DNA of 64,000 bases, taken from Bacteroidota bacterium. Lineage in GTDB: Bacteria; Bacteroidota; Bacteroidia; Bacteroidales; Lentimicrobiaceae. This document shows, piece after piece, positions 43,025-52,038 of the stretch. Below the pieces are notes generated by a model that searched no databases, was not told the DNA's origin, and was given only the letters and a program-made list of their open reading frames with translations. The stretch's first letter is position 1. Every line of letters begins with the position of its first letter. The position numbers and the translations under genes are program-made. The stretch is taken from the NCBI GenBank assembly GCA_023417935.1, contig JAEZDY010000024.1, forward strand, positions 1 through 64,000, given 5' to 3'.

Positions 43025-43757
43025 AGATGAGAAACTGGCTGCTGAGCGCCTTGAAAAATCGCTAAAGCAATTAGCCCCGGATTTCAACATAATGGCTAAA
43101 CTTAGCTCTATCTCAGAATCCATTAAATGGCTAATGCAGTATAAGGCTGATCTGATTTTCCTCGATATCCAACTATCTGATGGGCTAAGTTTTAGTATTT
43201 TTGACAATATCAGCATTACAACTCCAATAATATTTACTACAGCATATGACCAGTATGCAATTAAAGCCTTCAAGCTTAATAGCATTTCTTATTTGCTTAA
43301 ACCGATTAGAAAAGAGGAACTTGAAGAAGCTTTGCAGAAATACAGAAAACTGAAGCCCGCCACAGCAATTGATTTTGAAGGTCTGCTAGCTGCAATACAA
43401 GGCAAACACGAATATCGAAAAAGGTTCCTTATTCAAATCGGTGACAAGTTTAAAAAAATTGAAACCGCTGATATCGCATATTTTTATGCTTGTGATAAAA
43501 GCGTATACTTCAGAACCTTTGATGGTAATAGCTGTTCTTCAGAGTATACACTCGATTCGCTACAGGAGATTCTTGATCCTGAAGAGTTTTTTAGGATCAA
43601 CCGTAAATACATTGTTGGTATGAAGAGCATAAAGAGTATGGTAGCCTGGTCGCGAAGCAGAATAAAGGTAATACTCAATCCCAGGGCGGATGATGAAATG
43701 GATACCATTGTTAGCATCGACCGCTCTGGAGATTTCAAAAGCTGGATGAACAGATAA
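43002..43757 (+). CDS. LytTR family response regulator
   Basis: 251 residues. A receiver domain (1-120) has E-D-E near the start, phospho-acceptor Asp55 in LIFLDIQLSDG and Lys100 in YLLKP. A LytTR DNA-binding domain (about 145-245) carries the typical IAYFYACDKSVYFRT and FFRINRKYIVGMKSI segments. It is the cognate regulator of the overlapping LytS-like kinase. Regulators of this class bind direct repeats near promoters. Confidence 0.92.
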   Translation: MTNVLIIEDEKLAAERLEKSLKQLAPDFNIMAKLSSISESIKWLMQYKADLIFLDIQLSDGLSFSIFDNISITTPIIFTTAYDQYAIKAFKLNSISYLLKPIRKEELEEALQKYRKLKPATAIDFEGLLAAIQGKHEYRKRFLIQIGDKFKKIETADIAYFYACDKSVYFRTFDGNSCSSEYTLDSLQEILDPEEFFRINRKYIVGMKSIKSMVAWSRSRIKVILNPRADDEMDTIVSIDRSGDFKSWMNR

Positions 43758-43875
43758 AAACAAACATTACCTGTTAGTAGGATTCTGTCGGTTAAAAGTA
43801 ACTGATTTCTATTTTGAAATGTTTAACGGTGAACTAAAACCGTTATAAAACCGTCTTATATAGAAAAATGTTGCC

Positions 43876-45120
43876 ATGAAGAAAAGTTCAGTAAAATTAC
43901 GCAAGGATCAGGTAGATCTTCATTACAGGTATGAAGGATCAGGCAAAATAACCCTGATATTTATTCATGGGTGGAACATCAATAGTTCCTATTGGGATGA
44001 ACAGATTGACTATTTCAGTGATGCATATTCCGTTTATGCTATTGATCTGCCTGGCTTTGGGAAATCAAAAGCTGAGCGTAGTAATTGGTCAATGGAGGAG
44101 TATGCACTTGATGTAAAAGATTTTATCAAAACACTTGAACTTAAAAACATCATTCTTATTGGTCATTCAATGTCAGGCGGAATTGCAATTGAAGTTGCAC
44201 TTAAATCATCCGATGAGATTCTCGGGGTAATCGGCGTTGATAACTTGAAAATGATTGGAAGGACGAGCTTATTGGAAGAGAAATTGCAAATTGACAACTT
44301 CATAGGAAAGCTACACACCGATTATAAAGGTTCGGTGAGTGCATATGTTGATGAGCGTTTGCTCCCACCTTCAAGTGATGATGAAATCAATAAAAGGGTA
44401 AAGAAGGATTTTGAAAGTGCTGATCCCGATGTCAGCGTAGAAGTCTACAAAAATCTAATTGAATTTTCAGAAACCTTGACCGAAAAGCTGAAAATGTTAC
44501 CGCAAAAGCTATATTTGATCAATAGTGACTTGAGACCAACATTCGAGAAAGGACTTAATGAAGCTTGTAAGAATGGTTATGAAGTGCTAACTATTCGCGG
44601 TACCGGGCATTTCCCTATGATTGAGAAGCCTGTTGAATTTAATGGTTTGTTGACCGATGTTCTGAATAGTATAGTCACAAATTTTGAAAATGAATTAATG
44701 GCCCGAGCATCAATAAGAATAGAAGCTCCAGCCTCTAAAGTATGGAAGGCTCTCATTGATCCTGCAATCATTAATCAATATATGAAGGGCGTAGTTGTTG
44801 AGTCAGAATGGGAAGCAGGTAAATCAATCAAATGGAATGGTATCTGGAACGGTTACCATTACGATGAGAAAGGTGAAATTATTAGTATTCTGCCAACCAT
44901 CATGTTAAGCTTTACAAGCTATAGTCCGGCAAGTGGAAAGCCTGATGAAAAAGAAAACTATAACATTGTCGCTTATCAACTCGCTGAAGAAGCAACGCAT
45001 ACATCCATTCTCATTGTCCAGGATAATAACCAGGATACCAGTGAGCGCGACAAAGCCCGGCATAAATGGGATTCTATGCTTAAGGCAATGAAACAACATC
45101 TGGAGAACAATGGAAATTAG
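43876..45120 (+). CDS. alpha/beta hydrolase fused to SRPBCC (AHSA1-like) domain
   Basis: 414 residues. The first 265 form an alpha/beta hydrolase with the oxyanion-hole HGW, nucleophile Ser98 in GHSMSGG and a C-terminal catalytic His in GTGHFPMIEKP. From about 275 the chain becomes an SRPBCC/AHSA1-type domain (ASIRIEAPASKVWKALIDP, then a WDSMLKAMKQHLEN helix). The reading frame is continuous with no stop at the junction. Substrate unknown; the SRPBCC pocket could bind a hydrophobic ligand presented to the hydrolase (inference). Confidence 0.85.
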   Translation: MKKSSVKLRKDQVDLHYRYEGSGKITLIFIHGWNINSSYWDEQIDYFSDAYSVYAIDLPGFGKSKAERSNWSMEEYALDVKDFIKTLELKNIILIGHSMSGGIAIEVALKSSDEILGVIGVDNLKMIGRTSLLEEKLQIDNFIGKLHTDYKGSVSAYVDERLLPPSSDDEINKRVKKDFESADPDVSVEVYKNLIEFSETLTEKLKMLPQKLYLINSDLRPTFEKGLNEACKNGYEVLTIRGTGHFPMIEKPVEFNGLLTDVLNSIVTNFENELMARASIRIEAPASKVWKALIDPAIINQYMKGVVVESEWEAGKSIKWNGIWNGYHYDEKGEIISILPTIMLSFTSYSPASGKPDEKENYNIVAYQLAEEATHTSILIVQDNNQDTSERDKARHKWDSMLKAMKQHLENNGN

Positions 45121-45135
45121 CTCTTGATATTAACG

Positions 45136-45160
45136 AAAGATAGTGAGTGTTATCTTTTTT
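45136..45160 (+). terminator. hairpin terminator after hydrolase-SRPBCC gene
   Basis: AAAGATA (45136-45142) and TATCTTT (45151-45157) form a short stem followed by three more T residues. It overlaps the 3' end of the convergent YgiQ gene. Confidence 0.5.
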
Positions 45161-47006
45161 TAAACTGAATACTTAAATCAGTTCTCCCAATTTTTTTAAG
45201 CGTCGAGTCCAACCATTTCCTATTCTCTGGTTTGTACCAGAAGAAAAAACGTTTCTGTTCAAGTTTCTCATCACTAGCTTTAGCCACATATACGGGTTTA
45301 TTTGTATAAGGATCCATCTCTGTGTAATACATAGTTGTTGCCAAAGTCATCGGTGTTGGTGTAAAATCCTGCACTTGTTCAGGGTGAAAGCCCTGCTTCA
45401 TTGTTTCACATGCCAGTTCAGCCATGTCAACAAGTTCACTCCCCGGGTGACTGGAAATGTAGTAAGGTACGAGCTGTTGCTTTAAGCCTGCTGCCCGATT
45501 TATCTCATTAAATCGCTGCATGAATGCATTATATGTATTGTAGTGGGGTTTACGCATGATCTTTAGCACGAAAGAAGATTTATGCTCGGGCGCTACCTTA
45601 AGCCTTCCTGACACATGATACCTGATTACTTGTTGCAGGTATTCCGATATGCCATAATGTCTATCTTCTGCTTCAGTATGATTAACCAATAAGTCATACC
45701 TGATACCACTTCCAATAGTAATACGCTTTATATTTTTAATCTTCAAAGCCTCTCTGTATAGCTCAGTCATGGGCTTATGATTAATATTAAGATTACGACA
45801 AATGGCAGGAAAAATACATGACTGCCTGCTGCATTTCATACATCTTTCCTTATTCACGCCCGACATCTGATACATGTTAGCCGATGGCCCCCCTAGATCA
45901 GTAATGTGACCTTTAAAATCTGAATCTCCTGCAACCTCCTTAAGCTCTTTTAAGATGGATTCTTTTGATCGACTTGCTACAAACTTGCCCTGATGTGCTG
46001 AAATGGCACAGAAAGAGCATCCACCAAAACAACCTCTGTGAATATTAATTGAATTCCGAATCATTTCAAATGCGGGTATCGGCCCTCGTTTATTATATCG
46101 GGGGTGCGGTTCACGCGTATATGGCAGGTCGAATGAAGCATCTAATTCACCATTTTCTGCAGGAGGATATGGCGGGTTTACCACCGTTAGTGAATTCCCC
46201 TGAGCCTCCACTAGACGGGCACCCTGCCAACGGTTTGATTCATTCTCAAACAGCACAAAATGCTTTGAAAACTCATTCTTATTCTTCAAACAGGATTCAT
46301 GTGAAGGTAACACTTCTGTACGCCAGCCTTCAACATTTTTTAAGTCAGCATTTGATGAAATTCTATAAGCTGTTTGCTCTACATCATGCAGCTCACCCAT
46401 CGAAGTACCTGCTGCTAATTTTTCCGTTATTGCAGCAATACATTTCTCGCCATTACCAAATACCAGCAGGTCAGCGCCGCTCCAGGCTAATATCCCCGGT
46501 TTAATTGAGTCACTCCAGTAATCATAATGGGTAAGTCGACGCATGGATGCTTCAATTCCCCCCAGAATTACAGGAACATCCGGATACAATTTCTTAAGTA
46601 TCTGAGTATATACCACTGAAGCATAATCAGGTCTGAAGCCTGACTCCCCACCCGCGGTATAAGCATCATTTGAACGTAAGCGTTTGTTGGCAGTATAATG
46701 ATTCACCATAGAATCCATATTGCCAGCTGTTACCCCAAAAAAAAGCCTGGGCTTACCAAGTTTCTTGAAATCACGCAGGTCGTCTCTCCAGTTAGGCTGT
46801 GGTAAAATTGCCACCCTGAAACCTTTACTTTCAATGATTCGCCCAATAACTGCAGGACCAAAGGAAGGATGATCAACATATGCATCTCCCGATACAATGA
46901 TAACATCCACCTCATCCCAACCGCGCTTTATTAATTCCTCACGGCTAATAGGCAGCCAATCAGTTATTGGTCGTTTATTAGTGCCTGCATTGTCATAACT
47001 ACCCAT
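45150..47006 (-). CDS. YgiQ family radical SAM protein
   Basis: 618 residues. An N-terminal region (DVIIVSGDAYVDHPSFG) is the YgiQ-specific start. The radical SAM cluster motif CFGGCSFCAI lies near residue 330 and binds a 4Fe-4S cluster and S-adenosylmethionine. A further Cys-rich segment (CMKCSRQSCIFPAICRN) may bind a second metal or cluster. The C-terminal HPEQVQDFTPTPMTLATTMYYT is typical of the family. The biochemical role of YgiQ proteins is not known. Confidence 0.92.
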   Translation of the reverse strand: MGSYDNAGTNKRPITDWLPISREELIKRGWDEVDVIIVSGDAYVDHPSFGPAVIGRIIESKGFRVAILPQPNWRDDLRDFKKLGKPRLFFGVTAGNMDSMVNHYTANKRLRSNDAYTAGGESGFRPDYASVVYTQILKKLYPDVPVILGGIEASMRRLTHYDYWSDSIKPGILAWSGADLLVFGNGEKCIAAITEKLAAGTSMGELHDVEQTAYRISSNADLKNVEGWRTEVLPSHESCLKNKNEFSKHFVLFENESNRWQGARLVEAQGNSLTVVNPPYPPAENGELDASFDLPYTREPHPRYNKRGPIPAFEMIRNSINIHRGCFGGCSFCAISAHQGKFVASRSKESILKELKEVAGDSDFKGHITDLGGPSANMYQMSGVNKERCMKCSRQSCIFPAICRNLNINHKPMTELYREALKIKNIKRITIGSGIRYDLLVNHTEAEDRHYGISEYLQQVIRYHVSGRLKVAPEHKSSFVLKIMRKPHYNTYNAFMQRFNEINRAAGLKQQLVPYYISSHPGSELVDMAELACETMKQGFHPEQVQDFTPTPMTLATTMYYTEMDPYTNKPVYVAKASDEKLEQKRFFFWYKPENRKWLDSTLKKIGRTDLSIQFKKR

Positions 47007-47125
47007 AAGGCTGCAAAAGTACGCAAAACAAGTGTAACTTATCCATTAATAGGCACTTACAAAAATAGTATGCAACCTAACCGGAAGAATTGGGGTATAA
47101 ACTACTTGAATCAATTGCATCTGGC

Positions 47126-47689
47126 TTAATGAGTTGACTCATATCTGAAGCAATCAACAATATGATCATTTATTAAACCAGCCGCCTGCATAAACGCATA
47201 ACAAATTGTTGAACCACAGAAGGAAAAGCCGCGCTTTTTCATATCCTTACTCATAGCGTCTGATTCAGGACTGGTTGCAGGAATTTCTTTGATACTTTTC
47301 CAGCTGTTTTTAATGGTTTTTTGATTAGTAAACTGCCAGATATATTTATCAAAACTTCCGAATTCCTCAACAACCTTAAGGAATGCCTCAGCATTTTTTA
47401 TTGTGCCCCTGATCTTTGCTTTATTCCTGATTATCCGGGCATCATTCAGTAACCGTTGGTAATCATCTTCACCATATTGGGCTATTTTCTGAGGATTGAA
47501 ATCATCAAATGCCGTTCTGAAGCCTTCTCTTCTGTGTAATATTGTTTTCCAACTTAGCCCGGCCTGAAAAGCATCAAGTACAAGAAATTCGAATAATTTA
47601 CGATCATCATGTACCGGAACTCCCCATTCTTCATCATGATACCTGATCATAAGTTCATCATTGGATGGCCATTCACAGCGGTTTTTCAT
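47126..47689 (-). CDS. tag: DNA-3-methyladenine glycosylase I
   Basis: 187 residues. The N-terminal RCEWP with a zinc-snap Cys, the YHDEEWGVP motif, the FEFLVLDAFQAGLSWKTIL helix and a C-terminal HIVDCF (His/Cys zinc ligands) are typical of Tag. It excises 3-methyladenine from DNA. Its ATG overlaps the stop of mtnA (ATGA), so the two are coupled. Confidence 0.92.
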   Translation of the reverse strand: MKNRCEWPSNDELMIRYHDEEWGVPVHDDRKLFEFLVLDAFQAGLSWKTILHRREGFRTAFDDFNPQKIAQYGEDDYQRLLNDARIIRNKAKIRGTIKNAEAFLKVVEEFGSFDKYIWQFTNQKTIKNSWKSIKEIPATSPESDAMSKDMKKRGFSFCGSTICYAFMQAAGLINDHIVDCFRYESTH

Positions 47690-48723
47690 GATTTCATCGT
47701 GTTCACTTGTTTTACAACAGACAATTCACTGCAGTTTAAGATGCCCTTTTCAGTAATAATCCCTGTTATCAGATCAGCCGGTGTAACGTCAAATGCAGGA
47801 TTCCAGGCTCTTGATCCCGGATTGGCAACTCTTATTGAGTGAATAGCTCCATTCCGATCGATACCTGTTTGCCATAAAATTTCGTCGGTTGAACGTTCTT
47901 CAATAATAATATCATCACCTGACTTTATACTCAGGTCAATTGTGGAGGTAGGTGCCGCAACATAAAATGGAATATTGAAATACTTTGCAGTAATAGCTTT
48001 CTCAAAAGTACCTATTTTATTGGCAACATCCCCGTTGGCTGCTATACGGTCAGCCCCAACAATTACCATATCAATCATTCCTTTTGACATCAACATGGCG
48101 CCTGCATTATCAGCAATAATTGTATGTGGCACCAGCTCATTTGATAGTTCCCAGGCAGTAAGTCGTGCCCCCTGACCACGTGGGCGGGTTTCATCAGCAT
48201 AAACATGTATATTCTTACCACTTGCTAGTGCCGCATATATTGGTGCCAGAGCGCTGCCATAATCTACAAAAGCTAACCAACCGGCATTGCAATGAGTGAG
48301 AATACGAAATCCGTCATTTATAAGTTCATTACCAATGATTCCAATATCCCTTCCAGCTTCCTCATTTTCTTTGGCCACCGCTAAGGCAACTTCTTCAGCC
48401 AGTTTAACCGAAACAACTCCAGCAGCATATACTTTCTCCACAGCATAAAAAAGATCACGTGCCGTGGGCCGGGCTGACATAATCAAATGCTTGGCATTGT
48501 GAGGATCGTCTCCGCTAAAAAAAGCCTGAGCCATGGCAAATCCTGCTGCTGCACCAATAGCACCTGCCCCGCGCACAGTCATGTCAACAATTGCCAAGCA
48601 AGTGGATTGGTAATCTTTACATGTGTGTATCCCGAACTCAAAAGGAAGTTTGTTTTGATCGATCATGTGAACAACCGATCCTTCCATCCATATAGTCTTA
48701 TAATGTAATCCGTTGACTTTCAT
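47686..48723 (-). CDS. mtnA: S-methyl-5-thioribose-1-phosphate isomerase
   Basis: About 345 residues from ATG 48723; an upstream in-frame ATG at 48801 would add an unrelated leader. MtnA motifs are VRGAGAIGAAAGFA, the catalytic Cys in LTHCNAGW and the Asp in VGADRIAANGDVANKIGT. It converts methylthioribose-1-phosphate to methylthioribulose-1-phosphate in methionine salvage or in related purine/5'-deoxyadenosine salvage. No other salvage gene is adjacent. It is the upstream partner of tag. Confidence 0.92.
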   Translation of the reverse strand: MKVNGLHYKTIWMEGSVVHMIDQNKLPFEFGIHTCKDYQSTCLAIVDMTVRGAGAIGAAAGFAMAQAFFSGDDPHNAKHLIMSARPTARDLFYAVEKVYAAGVVSVKLAEEVALAVAKENEEAGRDIGIIGNELINDGFRILTHCNAGWLAFVDYGSALAPIYAALASGKNIHVYADETRPRGQGARLTAWELSNELVPHTIIADNAGAMLMSKGMIDMVIVGADRIAANGDVANKIGTFEKAITAKYFNIPFYVAAPTSTIDLSIKSGDDIIIEERSTDEILWQTGIDRNGAIHSIRVANPGSRAWNPAFDVTPADLITGIITEKGILNCSELSVVKQVNTMKS

Positions 48724-48821
48724 CTTACTAATTAAATAAAGCACAAAAGTACACAAATAGATTGCGTGATTCTCTAAAACCTGATGAACCCGTGCATTCA
48801 TGCAATGATTATAAACTAAAA

Positions 48822-48864
48822 TCGTCTGGTAATTAAAACCTTAACGATTTTAATTAACAGACGA
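48822..48864 (-). terminator. long hairpin downstream of outer-membrane protein gene
   Basis: 17-nt arms (48822-48838 and 48848-48864) with one mismatch and a 9-nt loop. On the minus strand the stem ends in TTTTAG. It lies between the stop of the 48900 gene and the start of mtnA and probably terminates the former. Confidence 0.6.
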
Positions 48865-48899
48865 CATTAAAGGGAAATTTAGCTTTTAGAGCTAAAAAA

Positions 48900-49385
48900 T
48901 TATCTATTGAGTATATACCTGATGGATAAAGCTCCGTAACCTCCCCTGAACCTATTAATTGATCCAAACGGATAATCATAAGAGTCGGCCACAACAATTG
49001 TTGGTGCCCAGTCGAGGCTCACGTTCAAGGGCATTTCATCAAAAGCATAATCTAGACCCAATACTCCCGAGATACCAAGTTCATAATATGAATCGTAGCC
49101 TGAATAACCATAGTCCCAAGTTGTGAAGGACCCACCCAATCCCCAGTACCAACTTAAATTGTCGATATCATTAATAGGATTATGCTTTAGCCAATAGGCA
49201 CCTGCAACAAATCCGCCCCATCTGATACCTCCAAAAATATCAACTGCAGAGCTTTCACTTAAAAAAGTTTTATAACTAGCGATAAGGCCATATCCTACCT
49301 TTCCACCGATGGCAGATTTGTATTCCTGAGCAGATAGTTGAAATGCCATAAAGGCCACAAAAAGAGTAATGACGATTTTTTTCAT
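48900..49385 (-). CDS. small outer-membrane protein, hypothetical
   Basis: 161 residues. A signal peptide (KIVITLFVAFMAFQLSAQ) is followed by amphipathic beta strands rich in Tyr/Trp/Gly (for example SWYWGLGGSFTTWDYGYSGYDSYYELG) and an ending GALSIRYILNR compatible with a small barrel. It is monocistronic with a hairpin behind it. I do not recognise a named family. Confidence 0.6.
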   Translation of the reverse strand: MKKIVITLFVAFMAFQLSAQEYKSAIGGKVGYGLIASYKTFLSESSAVDIFGGIRWGGFVAGAYWLKHNPINDIDNLSWYWGLGGSFTTWDYGYSGYDSYYELGISGVLGLDYAFDEMPLNVSLDWAPTIVVADSYDYPFGSINRFRGGYGALSIRYILNR

Positions 49386-49505
49386 TTGGTTTTGTTTTTG
49401 TTAAACATAAGAAATGGATTTTTGGAATCCTATGTTTAAAAACAACCAAGTGTACTCAAAGTTTAATTAATGCAGTTAGTGGTCAATTTTAACTACAAAT
49501 CACAG

Positions 49506-49961
49506 CTATACTTTTTTAACATTTACAGCGCTTAAGCCCTTAGGTCCTCTTTCTGTACTAAACGTTACGATGTCACCTTCTTTAATAAGTCCCTCAACAG
49601 AATTGATGTGAACAAAGAGACTATCTCTTGATACTGAGTCTTTTATAAACCCATACCCTTTTGATTCATTGAAGAAACTAACTACTCCTGTACCCGGAAC
49701 CTCTTCATTCCTTGCAACATTTTTATTCCGAACATCAATTTCAATATCTTCAGTATTGATTACTATTTTTTTCTGAGTCGGATCTGGAGGGGTAGATGTA
49801 ATTCGGCCGTACTCATCAACATAAGCAATCATGTCATCGAGATTACTTCCATCACGCGATTCTGACTGACGCTCCATTTTCTTTTGCGCTTTGTCTTTTT
49901 TCTTTTTCTGCTTGAGTTTTTCTTTTTCCTGCTTATTTCTTGTCTGTTGCGATTTTACCAT
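49506..49961 (-). CDS. cold-shock-domain protein with basic N-terminal extension
   Basis: 151 residues. The first 40 residues are Lys/Gln/Arg-rich (KEKLKQKKKKDKAQKKMERQ) and helical. The last 65 residues form a cold-shock domain with RNP1 KGYGFIKD and RNP2 LFVHI. The fold binds single-stranded RNA or DNA. The basic tail should add nonspecific nucleic-acid affinity. It is monocistronic and divergent from dus. Confidence 0.85.
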   Translation of the reverse strand: MVKSQQTRNKQEKEKLKQKKKKDKAQKKMERQSESRDGSNLDDMIAYVDEYGRITSTPPDPTQKKIVINTEDIEIDVRNKNVARNEEVPGTGVVSFFNESKGYGFIKDSVSRDSLFVHINSVEGLIKEGDIVTFSTERGPKGLSAVNVKKV

Positions 49962-50092
49962 TTTTCTCTATAGTTTTCTTTTTAAGTTTATCACTGTTTC
50001 TTGTCAGGAAAAAATGAAATTTAATTTAGCAAAGATACATAAAAAAAAGCCTCTTTTGCACTTACAAAAGTAACCGGGATGATTCTTAATTG

Positions 50093-50125
50093 TTTGCCCG
50101 CTGAAGCTCAGTATTAGTACATTTG
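50093..50125 (+). promoter_or_regulatory. Bacteroidota-type promoter for dus
   Basis: TTTG at 50093-50096, a 21-bp spacer and TACATTTG at 50118-50125 match the -33/-7 consensus. The ATG at 50133 follows after 7 nt, implying a very short or absent leader. Confidence 0.6.
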
Positions 50126-50132
50126 CAATGTT

Positions 50133-51086
50133 ATGAACTCAACTCATCAAATATACCTTGCACCCTTTCAGGGAGTAACAACTCATACATTTATACGAGT
50201 TTACTCAGCTCATTTCCCATTTATTTCCAAATACTATACTCCTTTCTTTAGTAAAATAGATCATGATACCCGACTTTCATCAAGGAAAGAAAGAGAGCTT
50301 CAACAACTAAGTCCCGGTCTGCCTGAAGTGGTTCCTCAAATACTGAGTAAGGACCCGGTGGAAATACTCCGTTTTGCCCGAATATGCGAATCAAGAGGCT
50401 TCAAAGAGCTCAATTGGAACCTTGGTTGCCCGTTCCCACAAGTAGCTTACAAGAAACGTGGATCAGGCATGCTTCCATTTCCTGAACTTATTGATGAAAT
50501 CCTTGATCAGATTATGCCCTTAATGCCGGTCAGATTTTCAATTAAATGTAGATTAGGATACGCTAATAAGGATGAAATACTTCATTTAATACCAATCTTT
50601 AATCAATACCCATTACATGAGCTAACCATACATGGGCGCATTGGCCGGCAACTTTATTCAGGTGTTTCTGACAATGACACGCTGGCAAATATTAAACCCA
50701 TCATTTCAGTTCCATTTGTGCATAATGGGGATATTTTTTCTGTCGAAGATTTTAGATCTGTATCAATTAAAATACCTGATAATACCAAATGGATGATAGG
50801 TCGGGGTATACTCTATAATCCTTTTCTACCTGAAGATATCCTCCTGAAAAGAACTGATTACAACAGAATACAAAAGCTCCTAAATTTTACAAATGACCTT
50901 TACCTTGCTTATCGGAATGACATGCAAGAAAGACTCACTGTTCTGAATGTGCTAAAAGAATACTGGGATTACCTGGTAAACTTCTTTGAGAATCCACAAA
51001 AAGTCAAACGAATTATAAAAAAGGTCAAAAACTTTGATGAATATGAGCAGGCAATTAAGAGAATCTTTGATTCCCCAATTGATTAA
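50133..51086 (+). CDS. tRNA-dihydrouridine synthase (Dus)
   Basis: 317 residues. The start YLAPFQGVT and the catalytic segment NWNLGCPFPQVAYKKRGSGML (Cys acts as general acid) define an FMN-dependent Dus enzyme. Later ELTIHGRIGRQLYSG and MIGRGILYNPF segments bind the flavin phosphate. It reduces uridines in tRNA. The length is within the family range. Confidence 0.9.
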   Translation: MNSTHQIYLAPFQGVTTHTFIRVYSAHFPFISKYYTPFFSKIDHDTRLSSRKERELQQLSPGLPEVVPQILSKDPVEILRFARICESRGFKELNWNLGCPFPQVAYKKRGSGMLPFPELIDEILDQIMPLMPVRFSIKCRLGYANKDEILHLIPIFNQYPLHELTIHGRIGRQLYSGVSDNDTLANIKPIISVPFVHNGDIFSVEDFRSVSIKIPDNTKWMIGRGILYNPFLPEDILLKRTDYNRIQKLLNFTNDLYLAYRNDMQERLTVLNVLKEYWDYLVNFFENPQKVKRIIKKVKNFDEYEQAIKRIFDSPID

Positions 51087-51112
51087 TTAAGGATGAAACT
51101 GATTCATAAATC

Positions 51113-51784
51113 TTACACCAGGCCTTCCCATTCTTTATAAAATTGCTCAAGGAAAGTTTCCATAAAGTCATGTCGTTCTTTAGCAATTTTTCTACCAGTT
51201 TCAGTATTCATCATTTTGCTCAATAGCAACAACTTATCATAAAAGTGCCCAATGGTATGCCTGTTATTCTGATTACCATTGATAATCTCCGTTCCTTCAA
51301 ATTCAACCGGATCATATAATCGTCTGTTCATGTAACCGCCAAAGTTAAATACCCGGGCGATACCTATGGCTCCTATGGCATCCAAACGATCAGCATCTTG
51401 AACTATTTGTAGTTCAACGGAATTGAATGTACTCTTAAGATGGCGTTTCCTGAATGAAATGTTTTCAACTATTTTAATAACATGATCTATTGTTTCTTCA
51501 GGAAGTTCAAGAGAGCGTAGGAATTGTCCTGCAAGCCGGGGACCAATACTTTCATCACCATTATGAAATTTAGCATCAGCAATATCGTGGAGCAGAGCTG
51601 CCAATTCAATTATGAGTATATCACCCTTGTTTTCTTTTTTAGCTATATAAACAGCATTCTTCCAAACTCTTTCAATGTGATACCAATCATGGCCGCCTTC
51701 GGCTTCCTTTAGTTCAGTTTTAACGTAATGAGCAGTTTTTTCAATTATTTCATTATAAGTTAATGACTTGGAATTATTAATCAT
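51113..51784 (-). CDS. HD-domain phosphohydrolase
   Basis: 223 residues. The HD-domain signature GHDWYHIERVWKNA (first His), LAALLHDIAD (His-Asp pair) and QDADRLDAIGAIGIAR (last Asp) identify the YedJ-type group of small HD hydrolases. Members hydrolyse nucleotides or other phosphoesters; the substrate is not evident. It is convergent with dus. Confidence 0.88.
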   Translation of the reverse strand: MINNSKSLTYNEIIEKTAHYVKTELKEAEGGHDWYHIERVWKNAVYIAKKENKGDILIIELAALLHDIADAKFHNGDESIGPRLAGQFLRSLELPEETIDHVIKIVENISFRKRHLKSTFNSVELQIVQDADRLDAIGAIGIARVFNFGGYMNRRLYDPVEFEGTEIINGNQNNRHTIGHFYDKLLLLSKMMNTETGRKIAKERHDFMETFLEQFYKEWEGLV

Positions 51785-51922
51785 TTTAGTGTCAATAGTT
51801 ATGGTACGTAAAAGTAAAACACATGGATCAATAAAGTGTTCCCGATTGAAAAATTTACATGATGGAGTAGTGATTTGTTACCTTGATACCTACACAAAAG
51901 CTATGTTATGCATACACCATCC

Positions 51923-51988
51923 CTATGTTTTACATAGACATGACATAGAGATGATGTAGACCGAAGGTAGACTAAACATAGAGATGAT
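51923..51988. repeat. short repeat cluster in intergenic region
   Basis: The 13-mer ACATAGAGATGAT occurs at 51943-51955 and 51976-51988 (33-bp period), preceded by a CTATGT/ACATAG inverted repeat at 51923-51937. The 250-bp interval between the HD gene and the YceI gene holds no other visible feature. Confidence 0.4.
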
Positions 51989-52038
51989 ACTATCTAAGCA
52001 ATTACAAACTTAGTAAAATCACTCAAATCATTAGAAAT

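Noticed and set aside
48724..48801. Longer mtnA start at 48801 and a possible riboswitch in its leader
   Set aside because: The extra 26 residues have no MtnA-like sequence, and the leader shows only the hairpin of the preceding gene, not a SAM-type fold.
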